This document shows, one piece after another, positions 1 to 6,381 of a DNA stretch of 21,693 bases. Both the position numbers and the translations under genes were made by a program. The stretch is from NCBI GenBank assembly GCA_029777935.1, contig JAKORH010000342.1, forward strand, positions 1 to 21,693. The letters are read 5' to 3'. Numbering within the stretch: position 1 is the first letter of the stretch; the number at the start of each line of letters is the position of its first letter. Source of the stretch: Pseudomonadota bacterium (GTDB lineage Bacteria; Pseudomonadota; Gammaproteobacteria; Burkholderiales; Burkholderiaceae). Under the pieces are notes generated by a model. That model made no database searches. It saw nothing but the letters and a program-made list of their open reading frames with translations, and had not been told where the DNA came from.

Positions 1-582
1 CTTGAGCTTCAGCGCCTGGATCTTGTGGCTCGCCGCCTTGCGGATCACGTAGAGCTTGCGCTCCAACGCCGCGGGCACCATTACGTCGGGGCCGCGGCCA
101 ATGAAGATCTGCCGTATCACGGGCTCCTTGTCGCGCACGAACGGCGACATCGGCATGTCGCGGTCGACGGGCACGTCGCGCCAGCCGAGCACAGCCTGCC
201 CCTCGGCGCGCACCGTGCGCTCCAGTTCCTGCTCGCAGGCCTGCCGCGACGCATGCTCGCGCGGCAGGAAGACCATGCCGACGCCGTACTCGCCCGGCGG
301 CGGCAACGCGACATCGAGCCTTGCCATTTCGCGCCGGTAGAACGCATCGGGAATCTGGATCAGGATGCCGGCGCCGTCGCCGCACAGCGGATCGGCACCG
401 ACGGCGCCGCGGTGATCAAGGTTCTCGAGGATCAGCAGCGCCTGCTGGATCAACGAGTGGCTGGCTTTGCCCTTGATGTTGACGACAAAGCCGACTCCGC
501 AGGCGTCGTGTTCATTCGACGGGTCGTAGAGACCGTGTGCGCGGGCAAGGTCGACAGCTTGATCGTATTCGGACGGGTTCAC
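1..582 (-). CDS. gltB: Glutamate synthase large subunit, N-terminal part (runs off the left edge)
   Basis: The frame opens at a GTG (bases 582-580) and stays open for 194 codons to base 1, so only the N-terminus is present. The protein makes glutamate from glutamine and 2-oxoglutarate with GltD; this part is the class II glutamine amidotransferase domain, which releases ammonia. Seen: a 27-residue propeptide ending HDA, then Cys28 in HDACGVGFV, which in this family becomes the N-terminal nucleophile after cleavage. Next come LDHRGAVGADPLCGDGAG, a family hallmark, and the GILIQIPDAFYRRE segment. The start is supported by GGAG 8 bases upstream. No ATG start appears in frame near by; the GTG gives a propeptide of plausible length. 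It follows dgt in the usual betaproteobacterial order, with a transposase inserted between. gltD should lie outside the window. Confidence 0.95.
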   Translation of the reverse strand, partial: MNPSEYDQAVDLARAHGLYDPSNEHDACGVGFVVNIKGKASHSLIQQALLILENLDHRGAVGADPLCGDGAGILIQIPDAFYRREMARLDVALPPPGEYGVGMVFLPREHASRQACEQELERTVRAEGQAVLGWRDVPVDRDMPMSPFVRDKEPVIRQIFIGRGPDVMVPAALERKLYVIRKAASHKIQALKLK

Positions 583-631
583 GCGGGCGCTCCAAGGGAC
601 TCGGGCCGATGAGATCTGAGGCCCAACGGCG

Positions 632-660
632 ACTGTACTGCGCCGCATCAACCTAAACAA
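632..660 (-). promoter_or_regulatory. Probable sigma-70 promoter of gltB
   Basis: On the minus strand TTGTTT (bases 660-655) and TACAGT (637-632) are separated by exactly 17 bases. The predicted start of transcription is near base 625, about 43 bases ahead of the gltB GTG. The -35 matches three of six consensus bases and the -10 four of six, so this is a moderate call. It lies between gltB and the palindrome at 674-734, so gltB could be expressed independently of dgt and the transposase. Confidence 0.45.
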
Positions 661-673
661 GCAAAACAGAAGC

Positions 674-734
674 TACTCTGTCCCCATTTGTAGGCGATCG
701 ATTAGCTATCGAGACAATTGATGTGGACAGAGTA
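674..734. repeat. REP-like imperfect palindrome beside the RAYT gene
   Basis: The left arm TACTCTGTCCCCAT (674-687) and the inverted right arm ATGTGGACAGAGTA (721-734) pair with one mismatch in 14. A smaller inverted repeat, TCGAT-TAGCT-ATCGA, sits in the middle. The right arm ends two bases before the stop codon of the transposase gene. Palindromes next to RAYT genes are the known substrates of these enzymes (REP/BIME elements), so I read this as the cognate element. It could also act as a 3' mRNA hairpin; no T-tract follows on either strand. Confidence 0.6.
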
Positions 735-736
735 AA

Positions 737-1459
737 TCAATCGACTTGAACCCTCGGCAATTCGTCGGGTGCGGTCGGGAGCCTGCGGCGTCCTCTTGGT
801 TTTGGTGTCAGTCTGCGCTTACTTTCAGACTCGAGCGGCGCAACGAATATCGTCTCGCCGACGGCCCACCCACCCCGTATGCCCCAACGCAATCGCTCTA
901 CGCGTTCGCGATTGAGCGGACGCTCGAGGAGTTCGCGGTACGCGGACTGCCGCTCGAACGGGGTGTTGCCGAGCGCCCAGAGTAGCGGATGGTCGGACAT
1001 GATCGGGTCGCCGAAGCGGCCGAGGTGATGGCGCAGACTCGACCACGGATAGGTCGCCGCGTCGCCGACCAAGCCGGCGCGGACCGGATTCGTCTCGATG
1101 TAACGGCAGCAGTCGAGCAGGTAATCCGCCGCGTCGATGACGCTCGAGCGGTAGCGGCCTTCCCAAAGCGATCCATGTCGGCAATGCCGCTGGTTGAACC
1201 AGCGTACGTAGCGCCGCCCGAGCGATTGCATCATCTGCCCGAGCGCGCTTGCGGTCGGGGGCGTGACGAGCAGGTGCAGATGATCGGGCATCAGCACATA
1301 GGCGTGGACCGCCACCCGGCGCGCCCGTGCGGCACTGCCAAGACATTCGAGGAAATGGCGGTACTCCTCGGGCGCGCGGAATACCGACATGCCCCGCGCG
1401 CCGCGCAGCAGCACGTGATGCGGATGCCCGGCGATGGCGAGGCGGGCGAGCCGGGCCAT
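737..1459 (-). CDS. REP-associated tyrosine transposase (RAYT, Y1 HUH family)
   Basis: A 240-residue protein of the IS200-like Y1 transposase superfamily. Seen: the HUH metal site in MPDHLHLL (His60, His62) and the motif YIETNPVRAG with Tyr120, which aligns with the catalytic Tyr115 of E. coli TnpA-REP. It also has the GSLWEGRYRS segment typical of RAYTs, then an arginine-rich C-terminus. These enzymes nick single-stranded DNA at REP palindromes; one lies directly 3' at 674-734. The ATG is 10 bases after the dgt stop codon with no clear Shine-Dalgarno, so the gene looks inserted between dgt and gltB and may be translated poorly or by coupling. Both catalytic motifs are intact and the length is normal, so it need not be a pseudogene. 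No long terminal inverted repeats or target duplication are visible. Confidence 0.9.
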   Translation of the reverse strand: MARLARLAIAGHPHHVLLRGARGMSVFRAPEEYRHFLECLGSAARARRVAVHAYVLMPDHLHLLVTPPTASALGQMMQSLGRRYVRWFNQRHCRHGSLWEGRYRSSVIDAADYLLDCCRYIETNPVRAGLVGDAATYPWSSLRHHLGRFGDPIMSDHPLLWALGNTPFERQSAYRELLERPLNRERVERLRWGIRGGWAVGETIFVAPLESESKRRLTPKPRGRRRLPTAPDELPRVQVD

Positions 1460-1469
1460 GACAGCGGGA

Positions 1470-2606
1470 TCAGACTTCGCCGACGGTGAACAGCCGCCGA
1501 TGCTCGCGGATCGCGTAGCGGTCCGTCATGCCGGCGACGTAGTCGGCAATCGCGCGCGGACCTTCGACTTCGACGCGCCGCCGGTGATCGGTCGGCAGCA
1601 GGCGCGGTTCGTCACGGAACGCGGCGAACAGGCCGCGCACGATGCCGCGCGCCTTCGTCGTCATCCGCATCACCTGGTAGTGGCGATACAGATGTTCGGT
1701 CAGGAAGCGCTTCAGTTCGTCGGCCTCGGCGCGCATCAAATCGGAAAATGCGACCAGCACGGGAGCGGAGCGCACGTCGTCTATCGAGCCTGGTGCGGCC
1801 GCCGCGATCCGGCGCCGCGTTTCTTCGATCAGATCGACGATCAGTGCGTTGATCATGTGCCGCGTCGTTTCATGGATCAGGCGCCGCTCGGCGATGTCAG
1901 GAAACTCGCGCCGCACGGCGCCCGCATGGCGCGCGAACAGCGGGATTTCCTCGATCTGTCTGAGCGTGATCAGTCCCGAACGCAGCCCGTCGTCGACGTC
2001 GTGGTTGTTGTACGCGATTTCGTCGGCGAGATTGGCGATCTGCGCTTCGAGCGAGGGCTGCCGGCGCTCGATGAAGCGGCGGCCCAGGTCGCCCAGCGCG
2101 CGTGCGTTCGCCAGCGAGCAGTGCTTCAGGATCCCTTCGTGCGTTTCGAACGTCAGGTTCAGGCCGTTGAAGCCACCGTAGCGCTCCTCGAGCTCGTCGA
2201 CCACGCGCAGCGATTGCAGGTTGTGCTCGAAGCCGCCGTACGGCTGCATCGACTCGTGCAGGGCGTCCTGCCCTGCGTGGCCGAACGGCGTGTGTCCCAG
2301 ATCGTGGGCGAGCGATATCGCCTCGACGAGATCCTCGTTCACGCGCAGATGGCGCGCGATCGCGCGCGCGATCTGCGCCACTTCGAGCGAGTGCGTCAGC
2401 CGCGTGCGGAACAGATCCCCTTCGTGGTTGACGAAGACCTGCGTCTTGTATTCGAGCCGGCGAAACGCGGTCGAGTGCACGATGCGGTCGCGGTCGCGCT
2501 GAAAATCCGTGCGCGCCTGCGCCGGCGGTTCCGCGTAACGGCGGCCGCGCGACCGCGAAGCCTGCGCCGCATACGGCGCGAGAGCCGACTCCATGTCCAG
2601 GCTCAT
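1470..2606 (-). CDS. dgt: Deoxyguanosinetriphosphate triphosphohydrolase-like protein (HD domain)
   Basis: A 378-residue HD-superfamily dNTP triphosphohydrolase, which splits dNTPs to deoxynucleosides and triphosphate and so tunes the dNTP pool. Seen: [14 protein letters not shown] near the N-terminus, then the metal-binding set His72 ([11 protein letters not shown]), His101-Asp102 ([14 protein letters not shown]) and Asp195 ([15 protein letters not shown]). Its length matches the shorter dgt-like class rather than the 505-residue E. coli enzyme. The ATG overlaps the aroB stop codon as ATGA (2606-2603), which decides the start and indicates translational coupling; a second ATG four codons later is less likely. 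aroK-aroB-dgt is a common betaproteobacterial cluster. Substrate preference cannot be read from the sequence. Confidence 0.93.
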   Translation of the reverse strand: MSLDMESALAPYAAQASRSRGRRYAEPPAQARTDFQRDRDRIVHSTAFRRLEYKTQVFVNHEGDLFRTRLTHSLEVAQIARAIARHLRVNEDLVEAISLAHDLGHTPFGHAGQDALHESMQPYGGFEHNLQSLRVVDELEERYGGFNGLNLTFETHEGILKHCSLANARALGDLGRRFIERRQPSLEAQIANLADEIAYNNHDVDDGLRSGLITLRQIEEIPLFARHAGAVRREFPDIAERRLIHETTRHMINALIVDLIEETRRRIAAAAPGSIDDVRSAPVLVAFSDLMRAEADELKRFLTEHLYRHYQVMRMTTKARGIVRGLFAAFRDEPRLLPTDHRRRVEVEGPRAIADYVAGMTDRYAIREHRRLFTVGEV

Positions 2607-3682
2607 GTGTAGCCGCCCGCCGCCAGCGTCGCTTCGAGCAATCCGGGCGGCACCTCCCGCTGGGTCGCGCGTCCGGTGCGCTCGAGCAGCACGAACCGGA
2701 TGCGTCCGGCCTCGGACTTCTTGTCGCCGCGCATCGAAGCGACGGCGTCGCGCGCGGACAGCCCCGCGATGCGCGTCGGCAGCCGCGCCGCACGCACTGC
2801 CGATTCGATCCGCCGCACCGTGGCCGCGTCGATCAGTCCGCAGCGCGCGGACAGGTCCGCGGCCAGGCACATGCCGCAACCGACGGCCTCGCCGTGCAGC
2901 CATGTGCCGTAACCGGTCAGCGACTCGATCGCGTGGCCAAAGGTGTGGCCGAGGTTCAGCAACGCGCGCTCGCCGCTTTCCTTCTCGTCGCGCGCGATCA
3001 CCCCCGCCTTGATCCGGCACGAGCCGGCAATCGCCTCGGTCAGCGCGTCCGCATCGCACGCGAGCAGGCGTGGCAGGTCGCGCTCGACGGCGTCGAAGTA
3101 GCCCGCGTCGGCCAGCAATCCGTGCTTGATGATCTCCGCCAGTCCAGCCGACAGCTCGCGCGCGGGCAGCGTCCGGAGGATGTCGGTGTCGGAAACAACC
3201 GCGCTCGGCTGGTGAAACGCGCCGATCAGGTTCTTGCCGCGCGGATGATTCACACCCGTCTTGCCGCCCACCGACGAATCGACCTGCGCCAGCAGCGTGG
3301 TCGGTACCTGCACGAAACGGATGCCACGCATGTAGATCGACGCGGCGAAACCGGCGACGTCCCCGATCACACCGCCGCCGAGCGCGACGATCACGCTCCT
3401 GCGGTCGGCGCCGCAATCGACCAGGCGATCGAGCACGAGCTCCACGGTCGCCATCGTCTTGGTCGCTTCGCCGTCGGGCAGCAGCACCGTGTGCATGGGT
3501 GCGACGGTGTCGAGCGAACCGCGCGCCGCGCGGCCGTGGAATCCGTCGACGATCGGATTTGTGACGACGATCAGCCGCGAGGGTGCGAGCGGCGCGATCC
3601 ACTTGGCGAGCTGGGGCAGCAGGCCGCTGCCGACGTGAATCTCGTACGGGCGCTCCGCCAGTTCGACCGGGATGCGCAGCAT
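2603..3682 (-). CDS. aroB: 3-dehydroquinate synthase
   Basis: A 359-residue enzyme, normal length, that turns DAHP into 3-dehydroquinate in the second step of the shikimate pathway, using NAD and a divalent metal. Seen: the NAD-binding loop [14 protein letters not shown] (102-115), the [17 protein letters not shown] segment (135-151), and the metal ligands Glu183 (LAEIIKHG), His246 ([11 protein letters not shown]) and His263 (LHGEAV). These fall within one residue of the E. coli positions as I recall them. It starts 31 bases after the aroK stop with no obvious Shine-Dalgarno, so translation may depend on coupling to aroK. Its stop overlaps the dgt start. All family residues I checked are present. 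Confidence 0.97.
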   Translation of the reverse strand: MLRIPVELAERPYEIHVGSGLLPQLAKWIAPLAPSRLIVVTNPIVDGFHGRAARGSLDTVAPMHTVLLPDGEATKTMATVELVLDRLVDCGADRRSVIVALGGGVIGDVAGFAASIYMRGIRFVQVPTTLLAQVDSSVGGKTGVNHPRGKNLIGAFHQPSAVVSDTDILRTLPARELSAGLAEIIKHGLLADAGYFDAVERDLPRLLACDADALTEAIAGSCRIKAGVIARDEKESGERALLNLGHTFGHAIESLTGYGTWLHGEAVGCGMCLAADLSARCGLIDAATVRRIESAVRAARLPTRIAGLSARDAVASMRGDKKSEAGRIRFVLLERTGRATQREVPPGLLEATLAAGGYT

Positions 3683-3713
3683 GCGGCCATTCTAAGCGGC
3701 CGCCGCTTGCCGT

Positions 3714-4244
3714 TCAGTGGGTGCAGAGCGCCTGCCGCACGGTCTGGTCGTCGAGGATCCGGGCGACGAGCTTCTTCGGATTGACGCTGCCGGAGTGGAA
3801 GGCAACGTGCGCCGTCGACTCGTACAGGGGCTGGCGCAGCCGCAGCAGTTCCTCGACGCGGGCGCGCCGATCGGTCGACTGCAGCAGCGGCCGTGAGCGG
3901 TCTGTCTGCGTCCGCCGCAGGATCTCGTCGACGCCGGATTGCAGATAGATCACGAGGCCTCGCCCGCGCAGCCGCTCGCGGCTCTCCGGCAGCAGCACCG
4001 CGCCGCCGCCAGTGGCCAGCACGATGCCGGGCCGCCGCGTCAGCTCGTCGAGCAGCGCCGCCTCGCGGCGGCGAAACGCCTCTTCGCCCTCGACCTCGAA
4101 CATCGTCGCGATCGTCGCGCCGCTGCGCGCCTCGAGTTCGCGGTCGCAGTCGACGAACTGCAGCCCGGTCTGGCGTGCGAGCATGCGGCCAATGGTCGTC
4201 TTGCCGACGCCCATCATGCCGATCAGGAAGATTCGGGATTCCAT
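3714..4244 (-). CDS. aroK: Shikimate kinase
   Basis: A 176-residue P-loop kinase that phosphorylates shikimate at the 3-hydroxyl. Seen: Walker A GMMGVGKTT (9-17), Asp32/Asp34 in VDCDRELE, Arg58 in AFRRRE, the glycine-rich ATGGGAV (77-83), and the lid DRSRPLL (115-121). Asp34, Arg58 and Gly80 are the usual shikimate contacts. The ATG has no recognisable Shine-Dalgarno. A strong minus-strand terminator ends only 16 bases upstream, and a 28-codon reading frame crosses both that terminator and this start codon (bases 4309-4223). Expression may therefore rely on read-through or coupling. The pil-aroK-aroB order is widely conserved in beta- and gammaproteobacteria. Confidence 0.97.
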   Translation of the reverse strand: MESRIFLIGMMGVGKTTIGRMLARQTGLQFVDCDRELEARSGATIATMFEVEGEEAFRRREAALLDELTRRPGIVLATGGGAVLLPESRERLRGRGLVIYLQSGVDEILRRTQTDRSRPLLQSTDRRARVEELLRLRQPLYESTAHVAFHSGSVNPKKLVARILDDQTVRQALCTH

Positions 4245-4309
4245 TGCCGCGCCGGGCGCACAACAAAAAGCATCGAGGCCCGCGAGCGGGCCTCGATGAC
4301 CGCAAACAT
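4223..4309 (-). CDS. Possible 28-codon leader ORF across the terminator and the aroK start
   Basis: An ATG at 4309-4307 lies 8 bases after the stop codon of the Ig-like lipoprotein gene and is preceded by GAGG at about 6 bases. The frame encodes 28 residues (MFAVIEARSRASMLFVVRPA... ending NPESS) and stops at 4225-4223, 22 bases inside aroK. It runs through both arms of the terminator hairpin. A ribosome on this frame would melt the hairpin and end near the aroK start, which itself lacks a Shine-Dalgarno. The peptide resembles nothing I know. It holds two Phe and one Trp, not a run of aromatic codons, so classical aromatic attenuation is not indicated. A short open frame can occur by chance in GC-rich DNA. 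Confidence 0.3.
   Translation of the reverse strand: MFAVIEARSRASMLFVVRPARQWNPESS
4261..4298 (-). terminator. Intrinsic terminator at the end of the pil operon
   Basis: On the minus strand a 12-bp perfect stem (4298-4287 with 4282-4271) closes a 4-base loop and is followed by CTTTTTGTTG. On the plus strand no T-tract follows, so it acts only leftward. It lies after the Ig-like lipoprotein gene and ends 16 bases before the aroK ATG. It should separate the pil transcript from aroK-aroB-dgt unless read-through is controlled. Confidence 0.88.
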
Positions 4310-4317
4310 CCAGGTCC

Positions 4318-6336
4318 TCAGTAAGTCAGGCTCACCGGCGGCAGAATCGTCGTCAGGTTCAGCGGCGTGGTCACAGTGATCCGAAGCTGGGCGGACTTGG
4401 AGCCGTCGCATCCGGTGGCCGAGAGATCGACTGCGACACCCGTTCCGAGCGGCACGCTCGGCGGCATGTTTCCGACCGTGTTGACAACCGGCGTACCCAG
4501 CACCGTCGCCGTCACGCCGCCAGGATTCACTTGAGCGCTGATCGTCGTTCCGGCCGGCATCGGGTTGCCATTCTGGTCATACAGATCGAAGGCCAGCGTC
4601 GTCGCACAGGAGGTTCCGAGGCTGATCGCGGCCGGCAGAGTCGCGTTGGCCTGCGACCCGGACAGAACGATCTGCGCCGAGGCTCGGACATGGGCCAGGC
4701 CCCAGACGCCGTCGCAACTGTTCGGTCGGCTCGGTGCCGCCAGCGGGCTCGGCGTGCAGGCGGCAGTCGCCGCAGGGTTGAACGGAATGAACTCGTCATC
4801 GGCGTGGAACGTGCCGTCGAGATAGGCATCGACGAACGCGTCGCCCAGGTCGCCGAAGGGTTCGCCCGTGTCGTACTTGTTGTTGCCGTTCAGGTCCTGG
4901 AACGACTCCTCGCCGACCGCCCACGCGAGAATCGCGACACGACCTGTCGGCAGCGGGCTCACCGGACGGCTCGCCTGGCTCGTGAAAGTAACCGAGCAAA
5001 CGCCGCCGCTCGTTCGGCACGACGGCTGGATCGCGGCGCCGGAGGTGCGGAAGTTGATGACGGTTCCGTCGGGCACCGGGTTCCCCACCCGGTCCGCAGC
5101 GCGGATGGTGACGGACGTCTGCGTCCCGTCAACGTCCCAGCCCTCAATGTTGAATGTCTGCACCGACAGACTGAAGCGGCTCTGGGTCGGCAGACCGCTC
5201 TGGATCGTGAGCTGGCTCGACACCGCGTTCAGTCCGCCGGCACCGGTGGCGGTGACCCGCACCGGTCCCGGTTGCGAGCCGGCGGTCACGGTCACGCTGA
5301 CGGTTCCATCGGCCGCGGTCTGCTTGGTCAGCGGTCCGGGCTGACTGTCGATCAGGACGCCACCGACCTGGGTCGAAAGCGCAAGCGTGACCGAGAAGCC
5401 GGCGATCGGCTGTTGCGCGGAATTGACCACCTTGAAGCTCACCTGCGACGACGTCGCCGCGCCGGTGCCGCTGATCGCGATCGTGCTGGGAGTCGCGCTG
5501 ACGAACTGGATCGCCGATGGCGGTGCGGGCTGGATCGTCAGTCCGGTCTGTACCGAGGTAGCTCCCGGAGCAGAAATCGTGACGTTGTCGGTACCGCTGC
5601 AACCCTTGTCCGTGTAGGTGACGCTCGCAACGCCGTTAGCGGTCACCGCGCTGGAAGGCAGAGTCGCCAGTCCGCTGGCGGCGCATGGCGACGCGAAACT
5701 CACCGTCACAGGAACGCTGGTCGGCACTCCCGTCACCGTGACGCTGATCTGCGACGTCTGAAACGCGCTGATCGACGCCGGCGATGCCACTACGTTCGTC
5801 AGCGAGACGTTCGCCGTGCCGACCTGGAAGGCGGTTTGTGCGGTGACCGCTGTCTGTACGACCGTGGCAGTCGCCGTCACCGTTCCGGCCCCCTGCACCG
5901 TCGCGCTGGCAGCGAGCAGCGACACGGTGACGCGGCCGTTGCTGTCCGTCACTCCGGTGCCTGACGACGGCGAAAGCACCGCGATCGGATTCGAGCTGCC
6001 CGGACTGGCCACCGTGAACTGCACCAGCGTATTTGCGACGGGCTGCCCATCTCCGCCCACCACCGTCGCGATCGCATTCAGCGGCGACGCGATGGTCAGA
6101 GAACTGCGCGACTGGCCGCTCGCGGGATCGGCGAGGCTCAAAGTCATCGTGGCGCCCGCGCCCGTGCCGGTGCCCGTTCCGGTCCCGGTCCCGGTCCCGG
6201 TCCCGAATCCGCCGCCGCCAGGTGCTCCGCCTCCGCACGACGCAACCAGGATGCTGAGGAGGACCAGCGCGACAGATGTCCAGGCCGAGCTCACGCCGCG
6301 CGCAGCGGCCCGTGCCATCTTGAGCGGATCAGACAT
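4318..6336 (-). CDS. Multi-domain Ig-like (Big_1-type) lipoprotein at the end of the pil operon
   Basis: A 672-residue protein I cannot assign to a named gene. Seen: a signal peptide with a lipobox, LVASC (Cys34), so it is probably lipidated; a low-complexity linker of seven Gly-Thr pairs (45-58); then about four Ig-like beta domains (roughly 64-172, 177-270, 275-379, 390-475). The first and third resemble invasin/intimin Big_1 repeats (GQPVANTLVQFTV, TDSNGRVTVSLL). Then comes an acidic calcium-loop-like segment (DLNGNNKYDTGE, 481-492) and a last beta domain to the C-terminus. Beyond Cys34 there are eight cysteines (218, 246, 440, 447, 527, 541, 577, 643), which suits disulfides outside the cytoplasm. 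The ATG at 6336 is preferred for its GAGAG about 8 bases upstream; a GTG at 6363 would add nine residues. It starts 45 bases after pilQ. A role at the secretin or cell surface is inference. Confidence 0.85.
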   Translation of the reverse strand: MSDPLKMARAAARGVSSAWTSVALVLLSILVASCGGGAPGGGGFGTGTGTGTGTGTGTGAGATMTLSLADPASGQSRSSLTIASPLNAIATVVGGDGQPVANTLVQFTVASPGSSNPIAVLSPSSGTGVTDSNGRVTVSLLAASATVQGAGTVTATATVVQTAVTAQTAFQVGTANVSLTNVVASPASISAFQTSQISVTVTGVPTSVPVTVSFASPCAASGLATLPSSAVTANGVASVTYTDKGCSGTDNVTISAPGATSVQTGLTIQPAPPSAIQFVSATPSTIAISGTGAATSSQVSFKVVNSAQQPIAGFSVTLALSTQVGGVLIDSQPGPLTKQTAADGTVSVTVTAGSQPGPVRVTATGAGGLNAVSSQLTIQSGLPTQSRFSLSVQTFNIEGWDVDGTQTSVTIRAADRVGNPVPDGTVINFRTSGAAIQPSCRTSGGVCSVTFTSQASRPVSPLPTGRVAILAWAVGEESFQDLNGNNKYDTGEPFGDLGDAFVDAYLDGTFHADDEFIPFNPAATAACTPSPLAAPSRPNSCDGVWGLAHVRASAQIVLSGSQANATLPAAISLGTSCATTLAFDLYDQNGNPMPAGTTISAQVNPGGVTATVLGTPVVNTVGNMPPSVPLGTGVAVDLSATGCDGSKSAQLRITVTTPLNLTTILPPVSLTY
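6163..6204 (-). repeat. Hexanucleotide tandem repeat encoding a Gly-Thr linker
   Basis: Seven 6-base units lie in frame in the lipoprotein gene; four (6181-6204) are perfect copies of GGTCCC on the plus strand and three (6163-6180) are degenerate. They encode seven Gly-Thr pairs just after the lipidated cysteine. A change in copy number by slippage would alter linker length in steps of two residues without a frameshift. Confidence 0.8.
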
Positions 6337-6381
6337 GTTTGATCTCTCGATTGAAGGAGTCACGAAACGGCTGACAGGTCA

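Noticed and set aside
25..612. 195-codon open frame on the plus strand opposite gltB
   Set aside because: It is the antisense shadow of gltB; the minus strand reads a clear glutamate synthase N-terminus and the plus-strand product resembles nothing.
1470..3602. 710-codon minus-strand frame as a single large protein
   Set aside because: Only the part from 2606 on matches a family (dgt). The upstream part is the out-of-frame shadow of aroB, and the ATGA overlap marks the true start.
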